NCBI GenBank assembly: GCA_008363265.1 | Contig: RHKR01000246.1 | Location: 2,898-8,666 of the forward strand | DNA length: 5,769 nt | Direction: 5' to 3' | Origin: Chlorobiota bacterium | GTDB taxonomy: Bacteria; Bacteroidota; Ignavibacteria; Ignavibacteriales; Ignavibacteriaceae | In this document: piece after piece, positions 1-5,363 of the stretch | Position numbering within the stretch: position 1 is the first letter of the stretch | How the letters are laid out: every line of letters begins with the position of its first letter | Program-made: the position numbers and the translations under genes | Notes under the pieces: generated by a model | Database searches by the model: none | Seen by the model: the letters and a program-made list of their open reading frames with translations, nothing else | What the model was told of the DNA's origin: nothing

Positions 1-180
1 AATATCAGCATTGTCTCCGGTGGTTACGAGGGTGATCGGCTGGCCGGTTAGTTCCGCGAGTTCATAGCCTGTGAGGTCTAAAAAAGATTTATTGGCGTAG
101 ATGTACTTCTGGTGGATGGCGACACAGACAGGGGTGGGGCTTGTGCCGAACATGAAACCTAACTGATCGGTTGTTGTCAT
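1..180 (-). CDS. PAS-domain signalling protein, N-terminal fragment (runs off left edge)
   Basis: Reading the minus strand from the ATG at 180-178 gives 60 uninterrupted residues starting MTTTDQLGFMFGTSPTPVCV, with no stop before the window edge. The part that follows, with YANKSFLDLTGYE then LAELTGQPITLV (about residues 27-52), matches the start of a PAS fold: the YxNxxFLxLTGY strand and helix, then the ELxGxP turn. PAS domains bind small ligands or cofactors, or mediate dimerisation, and are usually followed by a histidine kinase, diguanylate cyclase or further PAS/GAF modules. The output domain lies outside the window, so the type of signalling protein cannot be stated. No signal peptide or membrane segment precedes the PAS domain, so a cytoplasmic sensor is likely. 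There is no good Shine-Dalgarno sequence before the ATG. The gene is transcribed away from the metal transporter at 273. Confidence 0.8.
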   Translation of the reverse strand, partial: MTTTDQLGFMFGTSPTPVCVAIHQKYIYANKSFLDLTGYELAELTGQPITLVTTGDNADI

Positions 181-272
181 GGTTCTGTAGTAAAAAAATT
201 CTAAATAAATGACTGATTTAACTTTACTATATTTACTGATAAATTTAAAAATATTACAAAATAAATTCACTA
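181..272. promoter_or_regulatory. AT-rich divergent promoter region
   Basis: This 92-bp gap separates the divergent PAS-protein and cation-transporter starts and is much richer in A and T than the coding DNA on either side. It must hold the start signals of both genes, but I cannot place a convincing -35/-10 pair. The hexamer ACTGAT occurs twice in direct orientation, at 212-217 and 235-240, 23 bp apart, which would suit a dimeric regulator but could be chance in such biased sequence. Neither start codon has a clear ribosome-binding site. Confidence 0.4.
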
Positions 273-1079
273 ATGCCAAGAACTACAACCTGGATCATAA
301 AGAAAATGGACTGCCCATCTGAGGAGCAAATGATCCGGATGAAACTTGCTCCTTTTTCCTCCATCAGTAATATGGACTTCGACATTCCGGGCAGAACACT
401 GAAGATCACTCACACCGGCGATACCGCTCCACTCAACGGGGCGATCGCTTCTCTCGGATTTGATTCTTCACTTGTTGAGAGCGTTGAGGTTGACCATGAT
501 GAAGCAGCCACCATCTCATCAGGTGATGACCACCAGAGGAAGTTGCTCTTCTCCGTTCTGGCGATCAATTTCTTCTTCTTCCTCCTTGAAATGGTGACAG
601 GCGTGATCTCCCGTTCGATGGGTCTTGTGGCTGATTCGCTCGACATGCTGGCTGACGCGATCGTTTACGGACTCGCTCTATGGGCGGTCGGTTCACACCT
701 CTCAAGAAAGAAGAGCGTGGCAAAACTTGCAGGCATCTTCCAGCTCGCCCTCGCTGTTCTTGGTTTCGCGGAGGTTGTAAGAAGATTCATTCTTCCATCG
801 GAGACCCCTGAATTCATCCAGATGATCACCATCTCATTTCTTGCGCTTCTCGGAAACACTGCGTCACTTCTGATCCTGAACAGATCGAATGACCGTGAAG
901 CCCATATCGAAGCCAGTAAAATATTCACCTCGAACGATGTAATAGCGAATGCGGGGGTGATACTCGCGGGTTTGCTCGTATGGTTCACCGGTACACGCTA
1001 CCCCGATCTGGTTGTTGGCACCGTTGTTTTCTATCTCGTACTTACCGGCGCGATCCGGATACTTAAACTGGCGAAGTGA
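273..1079 (+). CDS. CDF-like cation transporter with N-terminal HMA-like domain
   Basis: This is a 268-residue inner-membrane protein, probably a divalent-metal exporter. Residues 4-75 resemble a heavy-metal-associated (HMA) domain with the motif MDCPSEE at 12-18; only the first cysteine of the usual CxxC is kept (C14) and the second position is E17. Six hydrophobic segments follow, at roughly 91-112, 116-140, 150-174, 181-203, 221-239 and 244-265. TM2 contains ADSLDMLADA, so D124 and D128 fall where cation diffusion facilitators carry HxxxD or DxxxD. TM5 contains NDVIANAGVILAG, with D222 and N226 as likely partner ligands. The chain ends straight after TM6, so the C-terminal cytoplasmic dimerisation domain of many CDF proteins is absent. 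Family membership is well supported; the metal (Zn, Co, Cd, Fe or Mn) cannot be read from the sequence. The ATG at 273 keeps the whole HMA motif and is the natural start, although it lacks a Shine-Dalgarno sequence. No clear terminator separates it from prfA 66 bp downstream. Confidence 0.85.
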   Translation: MPRTTTWIIKKMDCPSEEQMIRMKLAPFSSISNMDFDIPGRTLKITHTGDTAPLNGAIASLGFDSSLVESVEVDHDEAATISSGDDHQRKLLFSVLAINFFFFLLEMVTGVISRSMGLVADSLDMLADAIVYGLALWAVGSHLSRKKSVAKLAGIFQLALAVLGFAEVVRRFILPSETPEFIQMITISFLALLGNTASLLILNRSNDREAHIEASKIFTSNDVIANAGVILAGLLVWFTGTRYPDLVVGTVVFYLVLTGAIRILKLAK

Positions 1080-1114
1080 AACCGCGCTTCCCCTCTCCTT
1101 CCCCTGAAATTGCT

Positions 1115-1122
1115 TATATTTG
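1115..1122 (+). promoter_or_regulatory. Candidate Bacteroidota-type -7 promoter element for prfA
   Basis: TATATTTG at 1115-1122 matches the TAnnTTTG consensus described for the primary sigma factor of Bacteroidota. Transcription would begin just downstream, leaving a leader of only about 15-20 nt before the prfA ATG at 1146. No TTG-type -33 element sits at the expected distance upstream, where the sequence is C/T-rich, so this is a half-match. Read-through from the transporter gene is an alternative source of prfA transcript. Confidence 0.4.
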
Positions 1123-1145
1123 TGATTCCAAATTTTAAGGATTAC

Positions 1146-2222
1146 ATGAACTTTTTTGAAAAGCTCACCAAAATAAAAGAAAAATTCGACCGTATAAACG
1201 AGCAGCTTGCTGATGAAGCAAACCTCGCTGATACCGAAAAACTTATATCGCTCAGCAAGGAAAGAAGCGAACTCCTCCCGATAATGGAGGTTTTCGAAAA
1301 ATATTCACGCGTCGTTTCCGATCTTGAGGAGTCGCGCGACATTATGCAGAACTCGACCGACAGGGAACTGGTTGAGATCGCTGAAATGGAGCTCGATGGT
1401 CTCAAAGAGCAGAAAGACATTCTTGAAGAAGAGATAAAAGTTCTCCTTCTCCCTAAAGACCCCAACGATGATAAGTCGATCATCATCGAGATCCGTGCCG
1501 GCACGGGCGGCGACGAAGCCGGCCTCTTTGCGGGCGACCTCCTGAGAATGTACATGCGCTACGCCGAGCTTAAAGGGTGGAAAACCGAGTACATCGACTT
1601 CAGTGAGGCAGGCGGTCTCGGCGGTGTAAAGGAAGCTGTTCTTTCTATCGCCGGTACAGGCGTTTATGGCGAATTGAAGTGGGAGAGCGGCGTTCACCGC
1701 GTGCAGCGCGTTCCTGCGACCGAAGCACAGGGAAGGGTTCACACATCGGCCGCATCAGTGGCTGTGCTTCCCGAAGTTGAGGATGTTGCTGTTGATATAA
1801 ACATGAATGATGTGAAGATAGATGTTTACCGTTCAGGCGGCGCAGGCGGTCAGAACGTGAACAAGGTTGAGACCGCGATCAGAATGACTCACCTTCCAAC
1901 CGGTATCGTTGTTCAGTGTCAGGATGAGCGCTCCCAATTGAAGAACCGCGAAAAAGCCCTGAAAGTATTGAAGGCAAGACTCTACGACCTTAAAATGAGC
2001 GAGCAGAACTCGGAAATAGCTGCTCAGCGCAAACTTATGGTTAAGAGCGGCGACAGAAGCGACAAGATCAGAACATACAACTTCCCCCAAAACAGGGTTA
2101 CCGACCACAGGATCGGACTCACCCTCTACAACCTGAGCGATGTAATAAACGGCAACCTTTACGATCTGATCGAACAGCTCAAGATCGCTGACCGCGCGGA
2201 GAAACTGCAGGCGGAAGTTTGA
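1146..2222 (+). CDS. prfA: Peptide chain release factor 1 (RF1)
   Basis: This 358-residue protein ends translation at UAA and UAG codons by entering the ribosomal A site and triggering hydrolysis of peptidyl-tRNA. An N-terminal coiled-coil-like helical region (about 1-95) is followed by the core with EIRAGTGGDEAGLFAGDLLRM. The stop-codon-reading tripeptide is PAT at residues 190-192, within HRVQRVPATEAQGRVHTSAA. This is the PxT type of RF1, whereas RF2 carries SPF. The catalytic GGQ is at 234-236 in RSGGAGGQNVNKVE, and the length is close to the 360 residues of E. coli RF1. The ATG at 1146 is preferred over an in-frame TTG at 1110 because AAGGA at 1137-1141 lies just ahead of it and the extra 12 residues have no counterpart in RF1. 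No prmC methyltransferase gene follows; the next gene converges from the other strand. Confidence 0.97.
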   Translation: MNFFEKLTKIKEKFDRINEQLADEANLADTEKLISLSKERSELLPIMEVFEKYSRVVSDLEESRDIMQNSTDRELVEIAEMELDGLKEQKDILEEEIKVLLLPKDPNDDKSIIIEIRAGTGGDEAGLFAGDLLRMYMRYAELKGWKTEYIDFSEAGGLGGVKEAVLSIAGTGVYGELKWESGVHRVQRVPATEAQGRVHTSAASVAVLPEVEDVAVDINMNDVKIDVYRSGGAGGQNVNKVETAIRMTHLPTGIVVQCQDERSQLKNREKALKVLKARLYDLKMSEQNSEIAAQRKLMVKSGDRSDKIRTYNFPQNRVTDHRIGLTLYNLSDVINGNLYDLIEQLKIADRAEKLQAEV

Positions 2223-2229
2223 TTCAGTG

Positions 2230-2270
2230 GTGAGTAGTGAGTGGCGAGTGGTGAGTGGTGAGTAGCGAGG
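2230..2270 (+). repeat. Tandem heptad array, G[T/C]GAGT[A/G], about 5.8 units
   Basis: Starting 7 bp after the prfA stop codon, a 7-bp unit repeats head to tail: GTGAGTA, GTGAGTG, GCGAGTG, GTGAGTG, GTGAGTA, then a partial GCGAGG. Units differ only at the second and last positions. The 7-bp period is not a multiple of three, so all frames are used and coding is unlikely. On the opposite strand it translates into strings such as SPLATHYSPL, which are a likely source of spurious ORFs. Confidence 0.9.
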
Positions 2271-2280
2271 CATCTCCACT

Positions 2281-2301
2281 CCAATCCGCCGCAGGCGGAC
2301 C
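2281..2301. repeat. Hairpin-forming 21-mer repeat, copy 1
   Basis: The core TCCGCC-GCA-GGCGGA (2285-2299) is a perfect 6-bp inverted repeat around a 3-nt loop. The whole 21-mer recurs at 2328-2348 with 19 of 21 identical bases. The hairpin lies between two convergent genes, so it could slow or stop transcription or protect the prfA mRNA 3' end, but no T-tract follows, so it is not a classical intrinsic terminator. It resembles short dispersed REP-like palindromes. Confidence 0.8.
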
Positions 2302-2304
2302 AAA

Positions 2305-2330
2305 TCCCATACCCCATGTCCCATACCCCA
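2305..2330. repeat. Duplicated 12-mer TCCCATACCCCA
   Basis: TCCCATACCCCA occurs at 2305-2316 and again, identically, at 2319-2330, separated by TG, giving a period of 14 bp. The pair fills the space between the two hairpin 21-mers almost exactly. It is C-rich on the plus strand and G-rich on the minus strand (GGGGTATGGG), so it has strong strand asymmetry. I see no coding role. Confidence 0.85.
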
Positions 2331-2348
2331 ATTCGCCGCAGGCGGATC
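2328..2348. repeat. Hairpin-forming 21-mer repeat, copy 2, overlapping the GNAT stop codon
   Basis: This second copy of the 21-mer differs from the first at two positions, both C-to-T. One change puts a G-T pair into the 6-bp stem (TTCGCC against GGCGGA), which would still fold as RNA with a G-U pair on one strand. Its right end covers the first two bases of the TCA at 2347-2349, which is the TGA stop of the acetyltransferase on the minus strand. The repeat therefore touches the very end of that gene and would form a hairpin immediately after its stop. Confidence 0.8.
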
Positions 2349-2874
2349 ACACTTCATCCCTGAGCAGCCCATAGATCAGCAGGTCATAATCATGCCCGTC
2401 TTTGTGGAAGGCTTTTCGCAGGCAGGCTTCTTTCCGGAAACCGTTCTTCCTGAGAACGCGGGATGAAGCCTTGTTCGGTGACGCCACTTCAGCCTGGATC
2501 CTGACGATGTCATAGTAAGTGAAAGCAAAACCGATCAGCTGACGGCACACTTCGGAAGCGATCCCTTTCCCCCAGAATTTTTCACCCAGCCAGAAACCCA
2601 TCTCGCAGGTTTTTCTTTCGACATCACCCAGAAGGTGGACACCACCGATACCGGCGATCTCCCCCGCGTACCTGATGGCAAAAACCGATTGAACATTACC
2701 CTCGATCATAAGTTTTATAAAATCCTTCGCGTGATCAATAGTGTAAGGCTGTGGGAATGAGTCACGAAGAAATTGCGCGACTTTGGGGTTGTCGGCAAGA
2801 ATCGCCAGATCCTCGGCGTCTTCCATGTAGAGCTGGGTTAGCTCAACGGTTTTATTGTCGGATGTCATGGTCAT
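2347..2874 (-). CDS. GNAT family N-acetyltransferase (RimJ/RimL-like)
   Basis: This 175-residue soluble protein transfers an acetyl group from acetyl-CoA to an amino group; the substrate cannot be told. The fold is the Acetyltransf_3 type: an early acceptor-side region, then GEIAGIGGVHLL (71-82) and EMGFWLGEKFWGKGIASE (91-108), which holds motif A with the GKG pyrophosphate-binding loop at 102-104. Next come SPNKASSRVLRKNGF (132-146), in which N134 and the NGF turn are typical of RimJ/RimL relatives, and a closing HDYDLLIYGLL strand. Ribosomal-protein, amino-acid or antibiotic acetylation are all possible. The start is either the ATG at 2874 or the one two codons later; neither has a Shine-Dalgarno site. 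It begins 6 bp after the TonB-receptor stop, so the two genes probably share a transcript and may be translationally linked. Its stop overlaps the 21-mer repeat. Confidence 0.85.
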   Translation of the reverse strand: MTMTSDNKTVELTQLYMEDAEDLAILADNPKVAQFLRDSFPQPYTIDHAKDFIKLMIEGNVQSVFAIRYAGEIAGIGGVHLLGDVERKTCEMGFWLGEKFWGKGIASEVCRQLIGFAFTYYDIVRIQAEVASPNKASSRVLRKNGFRKEACLRKAFHKDGHDYDLLIYGLLRDEV

Positions 2875-2880
2875 TACCGG

Positions 2881-4809
2881 TTAAAACGAAAATTCCATCC
2901 CAAAATTAAAAAATCTTTCGGTAAATATCTGGGGAACGCGAAGCGGCGAACGCACCCCGGGTATCACCTGATACCAGGAATAACCCGCTATGTTGTAGTT
3001 GTTAAATACATTTAACACTTCTGCAACAACTGTGAGAAATTTTTTATCCGCGATCTCAAATTTGGCGGAAAGTCCCATATCTGCCCGCATATATATTGGC
3101 AACTCCCACCTTTTACCGTAATCCACCACCAGATAGTTCTTGCCGTCAGGCCCCACTTCAACCCGGCGGGGATGAAAGAGTGTGCCTGTTGAAACAGCAA
3201 ATCTCAGGTGCGACTGCCAGTTGGGGTGCTTCTTTATTTTATCCTGAAGGAAGATCTGGAGGTTGTGGGTCTGGTCGAGCAGCCTGCGTTCATATCCGGC
3301 GTTGCTTCCCTTGAGGCGTTCGCCGCTGTCGAGGTAGCCATAGACGAACCAACTGTTAAGTCCCTCCTGAATTTCGCCGCGAAGCATCAGATCGAACCCC
3401 TGCGCGTAACCCTCAAATGAATTGGTTTTGCCGTAGGAGATCCGCATCCCGTCGAAATCAACAGGGATCAGATCGTCGAGCTGTTTGTAGTAAAACTCGG
3501 CACGCATCTCCAGTCCCTTCTTAAAGACGTAGTGAAGTGCCGCGATATAGTGGACGGACTTCTGCGATTTCAGCGAAGCAGCTTCACCGGGAGTGAGATC
3601 CCTTAACTCGTAAAAGAATGGTGGCTGGTTGTAAACCCCTGCACGGAGGTTAACACTGAACTTCTCCGTTACCCTGTACTCCAGCGAACCCCTCGGCGAC
3701 CAGAATGTCTCACCGTTGTATCCTGTCGAGGTCAGTCTTAACCCGGCATTCACTTCAAAACGTTCATTAAAGGCGATTTCATCATCGATGAAGACCGACC
3801 AGCTGTTAAGGTCCTGAGCACGTGAATAAAGTGTTATCTCCGGGGCGGCAGGGATCGAGTTAACTCCAACCTCACGTTTTTCCTCAAAAACCGAGTTCTT
3901 CAGCGTCGCGATCTTGATCTCGGCTCCGGCTTTGATGGTGTGAATGTCAGCCAGCCATATCAATTCGGGATTAATGCTTACCACGGAGAGATCGAGGATG
4001 TTCTCCCCCTTTTCTGTGGCGGTTTTCAGGTAATCGCGGTACTCGGGGTAGTAGGCATCGGGGATCAGGTAAATATCTGAATAAAGGTCACGGGTTTCGG
4101 ATTCGGCGATGTTGAACCAGGAGATGCTTATCCCCGCGAGGAGATCGTTAAGCAGTTTATATTTCACATTTCCGCCCGCGAGGGTGGTGTTGTATGAATA
4201 GTTTGATGAGCCTGAATAGTCAGCAGCTATTCCCTGGATCACTCCATCGAGCCGGAAGTGGCCGGTCCAGTTGGAGGGGGTAAGATCGTATTTATTGTTG
4301 GCTCTCAGAAAGAAAAAGCGTGAGGAGAGGTTCCGTCCCGGCAGCCAGTTCACATCGAGCTGCACGTCTTTAAAGTCGGGGCGGTAGTCGCCGGTCGTAT
4401 GCTGCTGAGCCGAGAAGATCTTCGGGTAACTCCACCTGCCTGCGAGACTTGCCGAAAGCCAAGCACTTGAATACTGGAGAGCGGTGGCTGCGGAAAGAAG
4501 GTTGGCCCTTACAACTCCACCGAATCCGTGAGCGCCGTTCCTGCCGTAGCTGATCCTGAGTGCGGATGCCATCTTGTCGCCGAATACCGCGGGGAAAGCG
4601 CCGCCGTAGAAGTCGAGACTATTCACAAGGTCCTGATTCACAAGCGACTGGTTCTCCTCGATCCCCTGCCTAAGGAGAAATGGTCTGTATATTTCAAATC
4701 CGTTCAGATATATCAGATTCTCATCGAAGCTTCCGCCGCGAACATTGTAACCCGAGGTCATCTCGTTGTTCATCTTCACGCGCTCGAGCTCGGCTTTGGC
4801 CTCACGCAT
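2881..4809 (-). CDS. TonB-dependent outer-membrane receptor, plug and beta-barrel part (separated by frameshift)
   Basis: These 642 residues hold the plug and 22-stranded-barrel part of a TonB-dependent transporter, which imports a ligand across the outer membrane using TonB/ExbBD energy. SGYNVRGGSFDENLIYLNGFEIYRPFL is spread over residues 19-45, followed by LDFYGGAFPAVFGDKMASAL (65-84), both typical of Bacteroidota plugs. Barrel landmarks include YAQGFDLMLRG (468-478), LDQTHNLQIF (511-520) and VAEVLNVFNNYNIAGY (595-610). The protein ends in phenylalanine, the usual outer-membrane C-terminal signal read by the BAM complex. On its own this piece has no signal peptide and could not be exported. 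Its frame is open upstream, giving EQKADFERQ from 4836 to the ATG at 4809, which supports its being the continuation of the fragment at 5165 rather than a gene with its own start. The ligand is not identifiable. Confidence 0.85.
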   Translation of the reverse strand: MREAKAELERVKMNNEMTSGYNVRGGSFDENLIYLNGFEIYRPFLLRQGIEENQSLVNQDLVNSLDFYGGAFPAVFGDKMASALRISYGRNGAHGFGGVVRANLLSAATALQYSSAWLSASLAGRWSYPKIFSAQQHTTGDYRPDFKDVQLDVNWLPGRNLSSRFFFLRANNKYDLTPSNWTGHFRLDGVIQGIAADYSGSSNYSYNTTLAGGNVKYKLLNDLLAGISISWFNIAESETRDLYSDIYLIPDAYYPEYRDYLKTATEKGENILDLSVVSINPELIWLADIHTIKAGAEIKIATLKNSVFEEKREVGVNSIPAAPEITLYSRAQDLNSWSVFIDDEIAFNERFEVNAGLRLTSTGYNGETFWSPRGSLEYRVTEKFSVNLRAGVYNQPPFFYELRDLTPGEAASLKSQKSVHYIAALHYVFKKGLEMRAEFYYKQLDDLIPVDFDGMRISYGKTNSFEGYAQGFDLMLRGEIQEGLNSWFVYGYLDSGERLKGSNAGYERRLLDQTHNLQIFLQDKIKKHPNWQSHLRFAVSTGTLFHPRRVEVGPDGKNYLVVDYGKRWELPIYMRADMGLSAKFEIADKKFLTVVAEVLNVFNNYNIAGYSWYQVIPGVRSPLRVPQIFTERFFNFGMEFSF

Positions 4810-4838
4810 CTGCCTCTCGAAATCGGCCTTCTGTTCCC
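4776..4838 (-). pseudogene. Frameshift junction in the TonB-dependent receptor gene
   Basis: The shift most likely falls at or just after the GGG codon at 4838-4836, because that is where the upstream frame loses family resemblance and where the other frame begins codons ending mostly in G or C, like the rest of the gene. Reading must move back one base (GGG then GAA CAG AAG), which equals a loss of 3n+1 bases or a gain of 3n+2. Only about 33 residues lie between VVSG and VRGG, where typical TonB plugs have roughly 60, so a single small deletion could explain both the shift and the short plug. No slippery heptamer of the X XXY YYZ type is present. Confidence 0.7.
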
Positions 4839-5165
4839 AGAAACCACAAATTCTTCCTCCTGGAATGCGGAGGGGTGCAGGATTATCCTGATCGTGTCCT
4901 GTTTCCCGGGAAGTGTCGCCACGTCGATCGCTGTATCCCTGAAGGCGATGTGTCTTACGCGTAGGGTATGCGTACCTGGTGGGAGTTCAAAACTGAATTT
5001 GCCATCGGTGGAGGTGATCAGACCATGCGGGGTTTTTTGTATGAAGACAGCGCAACCGGCAAGCGGTTCGCCCGTGGGAGTGACAACCCTCCCTGAGAGT
5101 GTTGTCTGAGCCTGCAGCGGCAGGACGATCAGTATAAGGAAAAGTAAATTTCTGTAAGGAAACAT
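4776..5165 (-). CDS. TonB-dependent receptor, signal peptide and carboxypeptidase-regulatory-like part (truncated by frameshift)
   Basis: The ATG at 5165 gives a 129-residue product beginning with a clear signal peptide, MFPYRNLLFLILIVLPLQAQ, with cleavage probable after AQ at 20. Residues 21-98 form a carboxypeptidase-regulatory-like (CarboxypepD_reg) beta-sandwich: LSGRVVTPTGEPLAGCAVFI, then TSTDGKFSFELPPGTHTLRV, then RHIAFRDTAI. This is the usual N-terminal module of Bacteroidota TonB receptors. EEEFVVSG at 103-110 resembles the TonB-box segment that leads into the plug. After G110 the frame becomes arginine-rich (NRRPISRGRCVRPKP) and stops, while the plug continues one frame back. An in-frame TTG at 5177 would add four residues before the signal peptide and is less likely. 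If rejoined, the receptor would be about 761 residues. Whether the gene is broken in the organism or only in this assembly is unknown. Confidence 0.8.
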   Translation of the reverse strand: MFPYRNLLFLILIVLPLQAQTTLSGRVVTPTGEPLAGCAVFIQKTPHGLITSTDGKFSFELPPGTHTLRVRHIAFRDTAIDVATLPGKQDTIRIILHPSAFQEEEFVVSGNRRPISRGRCVRPKPSSSA

Positions 5166-5363
5166 AACGGCTGACAACCGGATTGTTTAAAGATGGTATA
5201 ATTAACTCGCCGTCAATTCCTTGTGTATTCTGAAAAATCGAATTGAAATATACCCTTCACGAACTTTTTAAGCAATTACAAAGTTTTTCTCTATATAGCG
5301 GGTACCGGAATTCCTATCCGGTTTAATGACGGAATTTAATAACACAATCACAGGAACAACCTC
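5166..5363. promoter_or_regulatory. Divergent intergenic region between receptor and hydrolase genes
   Basis: These 198 bp are AT-rich and must carry promoters for the receptor (minus) and the hydrolase (plus). On the minus strand TTGACG (5216-5211) resembles a -35 box, but no good -10 lies 16-18 bp downstream. On the plus strand TATAAT (5197-5202) and TATATA (5292-5297) resemble -10 boxes without a matching -35. I therefore do not assign specific start sites. No small gene or RNA is evident apart from the inverted repeat at 5304-5322. Confidence 0.4.
5304..5322. repeat. Inverted repeat upstream of the hydrolase gene
   Basis: ACCGGA (5304-5309) and TCCGGT (5317-5322) form a perfect 6-bp inverted repeat around a 7-nt centre, with the palindrome GGAATTCC (5307-5314) overlapping the left arm. 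It lies 41 bp before the hydrolase ATG and just downstream of a TATATA sequence, so it could be an operator or an mRNA leader hairpin. The role is inferred from position only. Confidence 0.5.

Noticed and set aside
1110..1145. Upstream TTG start for prfA adding 12 residues
   Set aside because: The extension has no RF1 counterpart, overlaps the candidate promoter element, and the ATG at 1146 has AAGGA just ahead of it.
2285..2299. Classical rho-independent terminator for prfA
   Set aside because: The stem is perfect but no T-tract follows on either strand, so only a weak or non-classical role in termination can be suggested.
2281..2348. Terminal inverted repeats of an insertion sequence or MITE, or a CRISPR array
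   Set aside because: The two 21-mers are self-palindromic and only 26 bp apart, with no transposase and no target-site duplication seen; two copies with a repetitive spacer do not make a CRISPR array.
1833..2372. Minus-strand ORFs containing SPLTT- and ATHYSPL-type strings
   Set aside because: They are translations of the heptad and hairpin repeats plus the antisense strand of prfA; repeats with a 7-bp period often give such false ORFs.
4820..4845. Programmed -1 ribosomal frameshifting to make the full receptor
   Set aside because: There is no slippery heptamer or obvious downstream stem at the junction, and I know of no precedent in TonB receptors; an indel or sequencing error is simpler.
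4528..5109. A 193-residue plus-strand ORF antisense to the receptor gene
   Set aside because: It lies wholly opposite the receptor, has no recognisable domain or ribosome-binding site, and the opposite strand has clear family motifs in both fragments.
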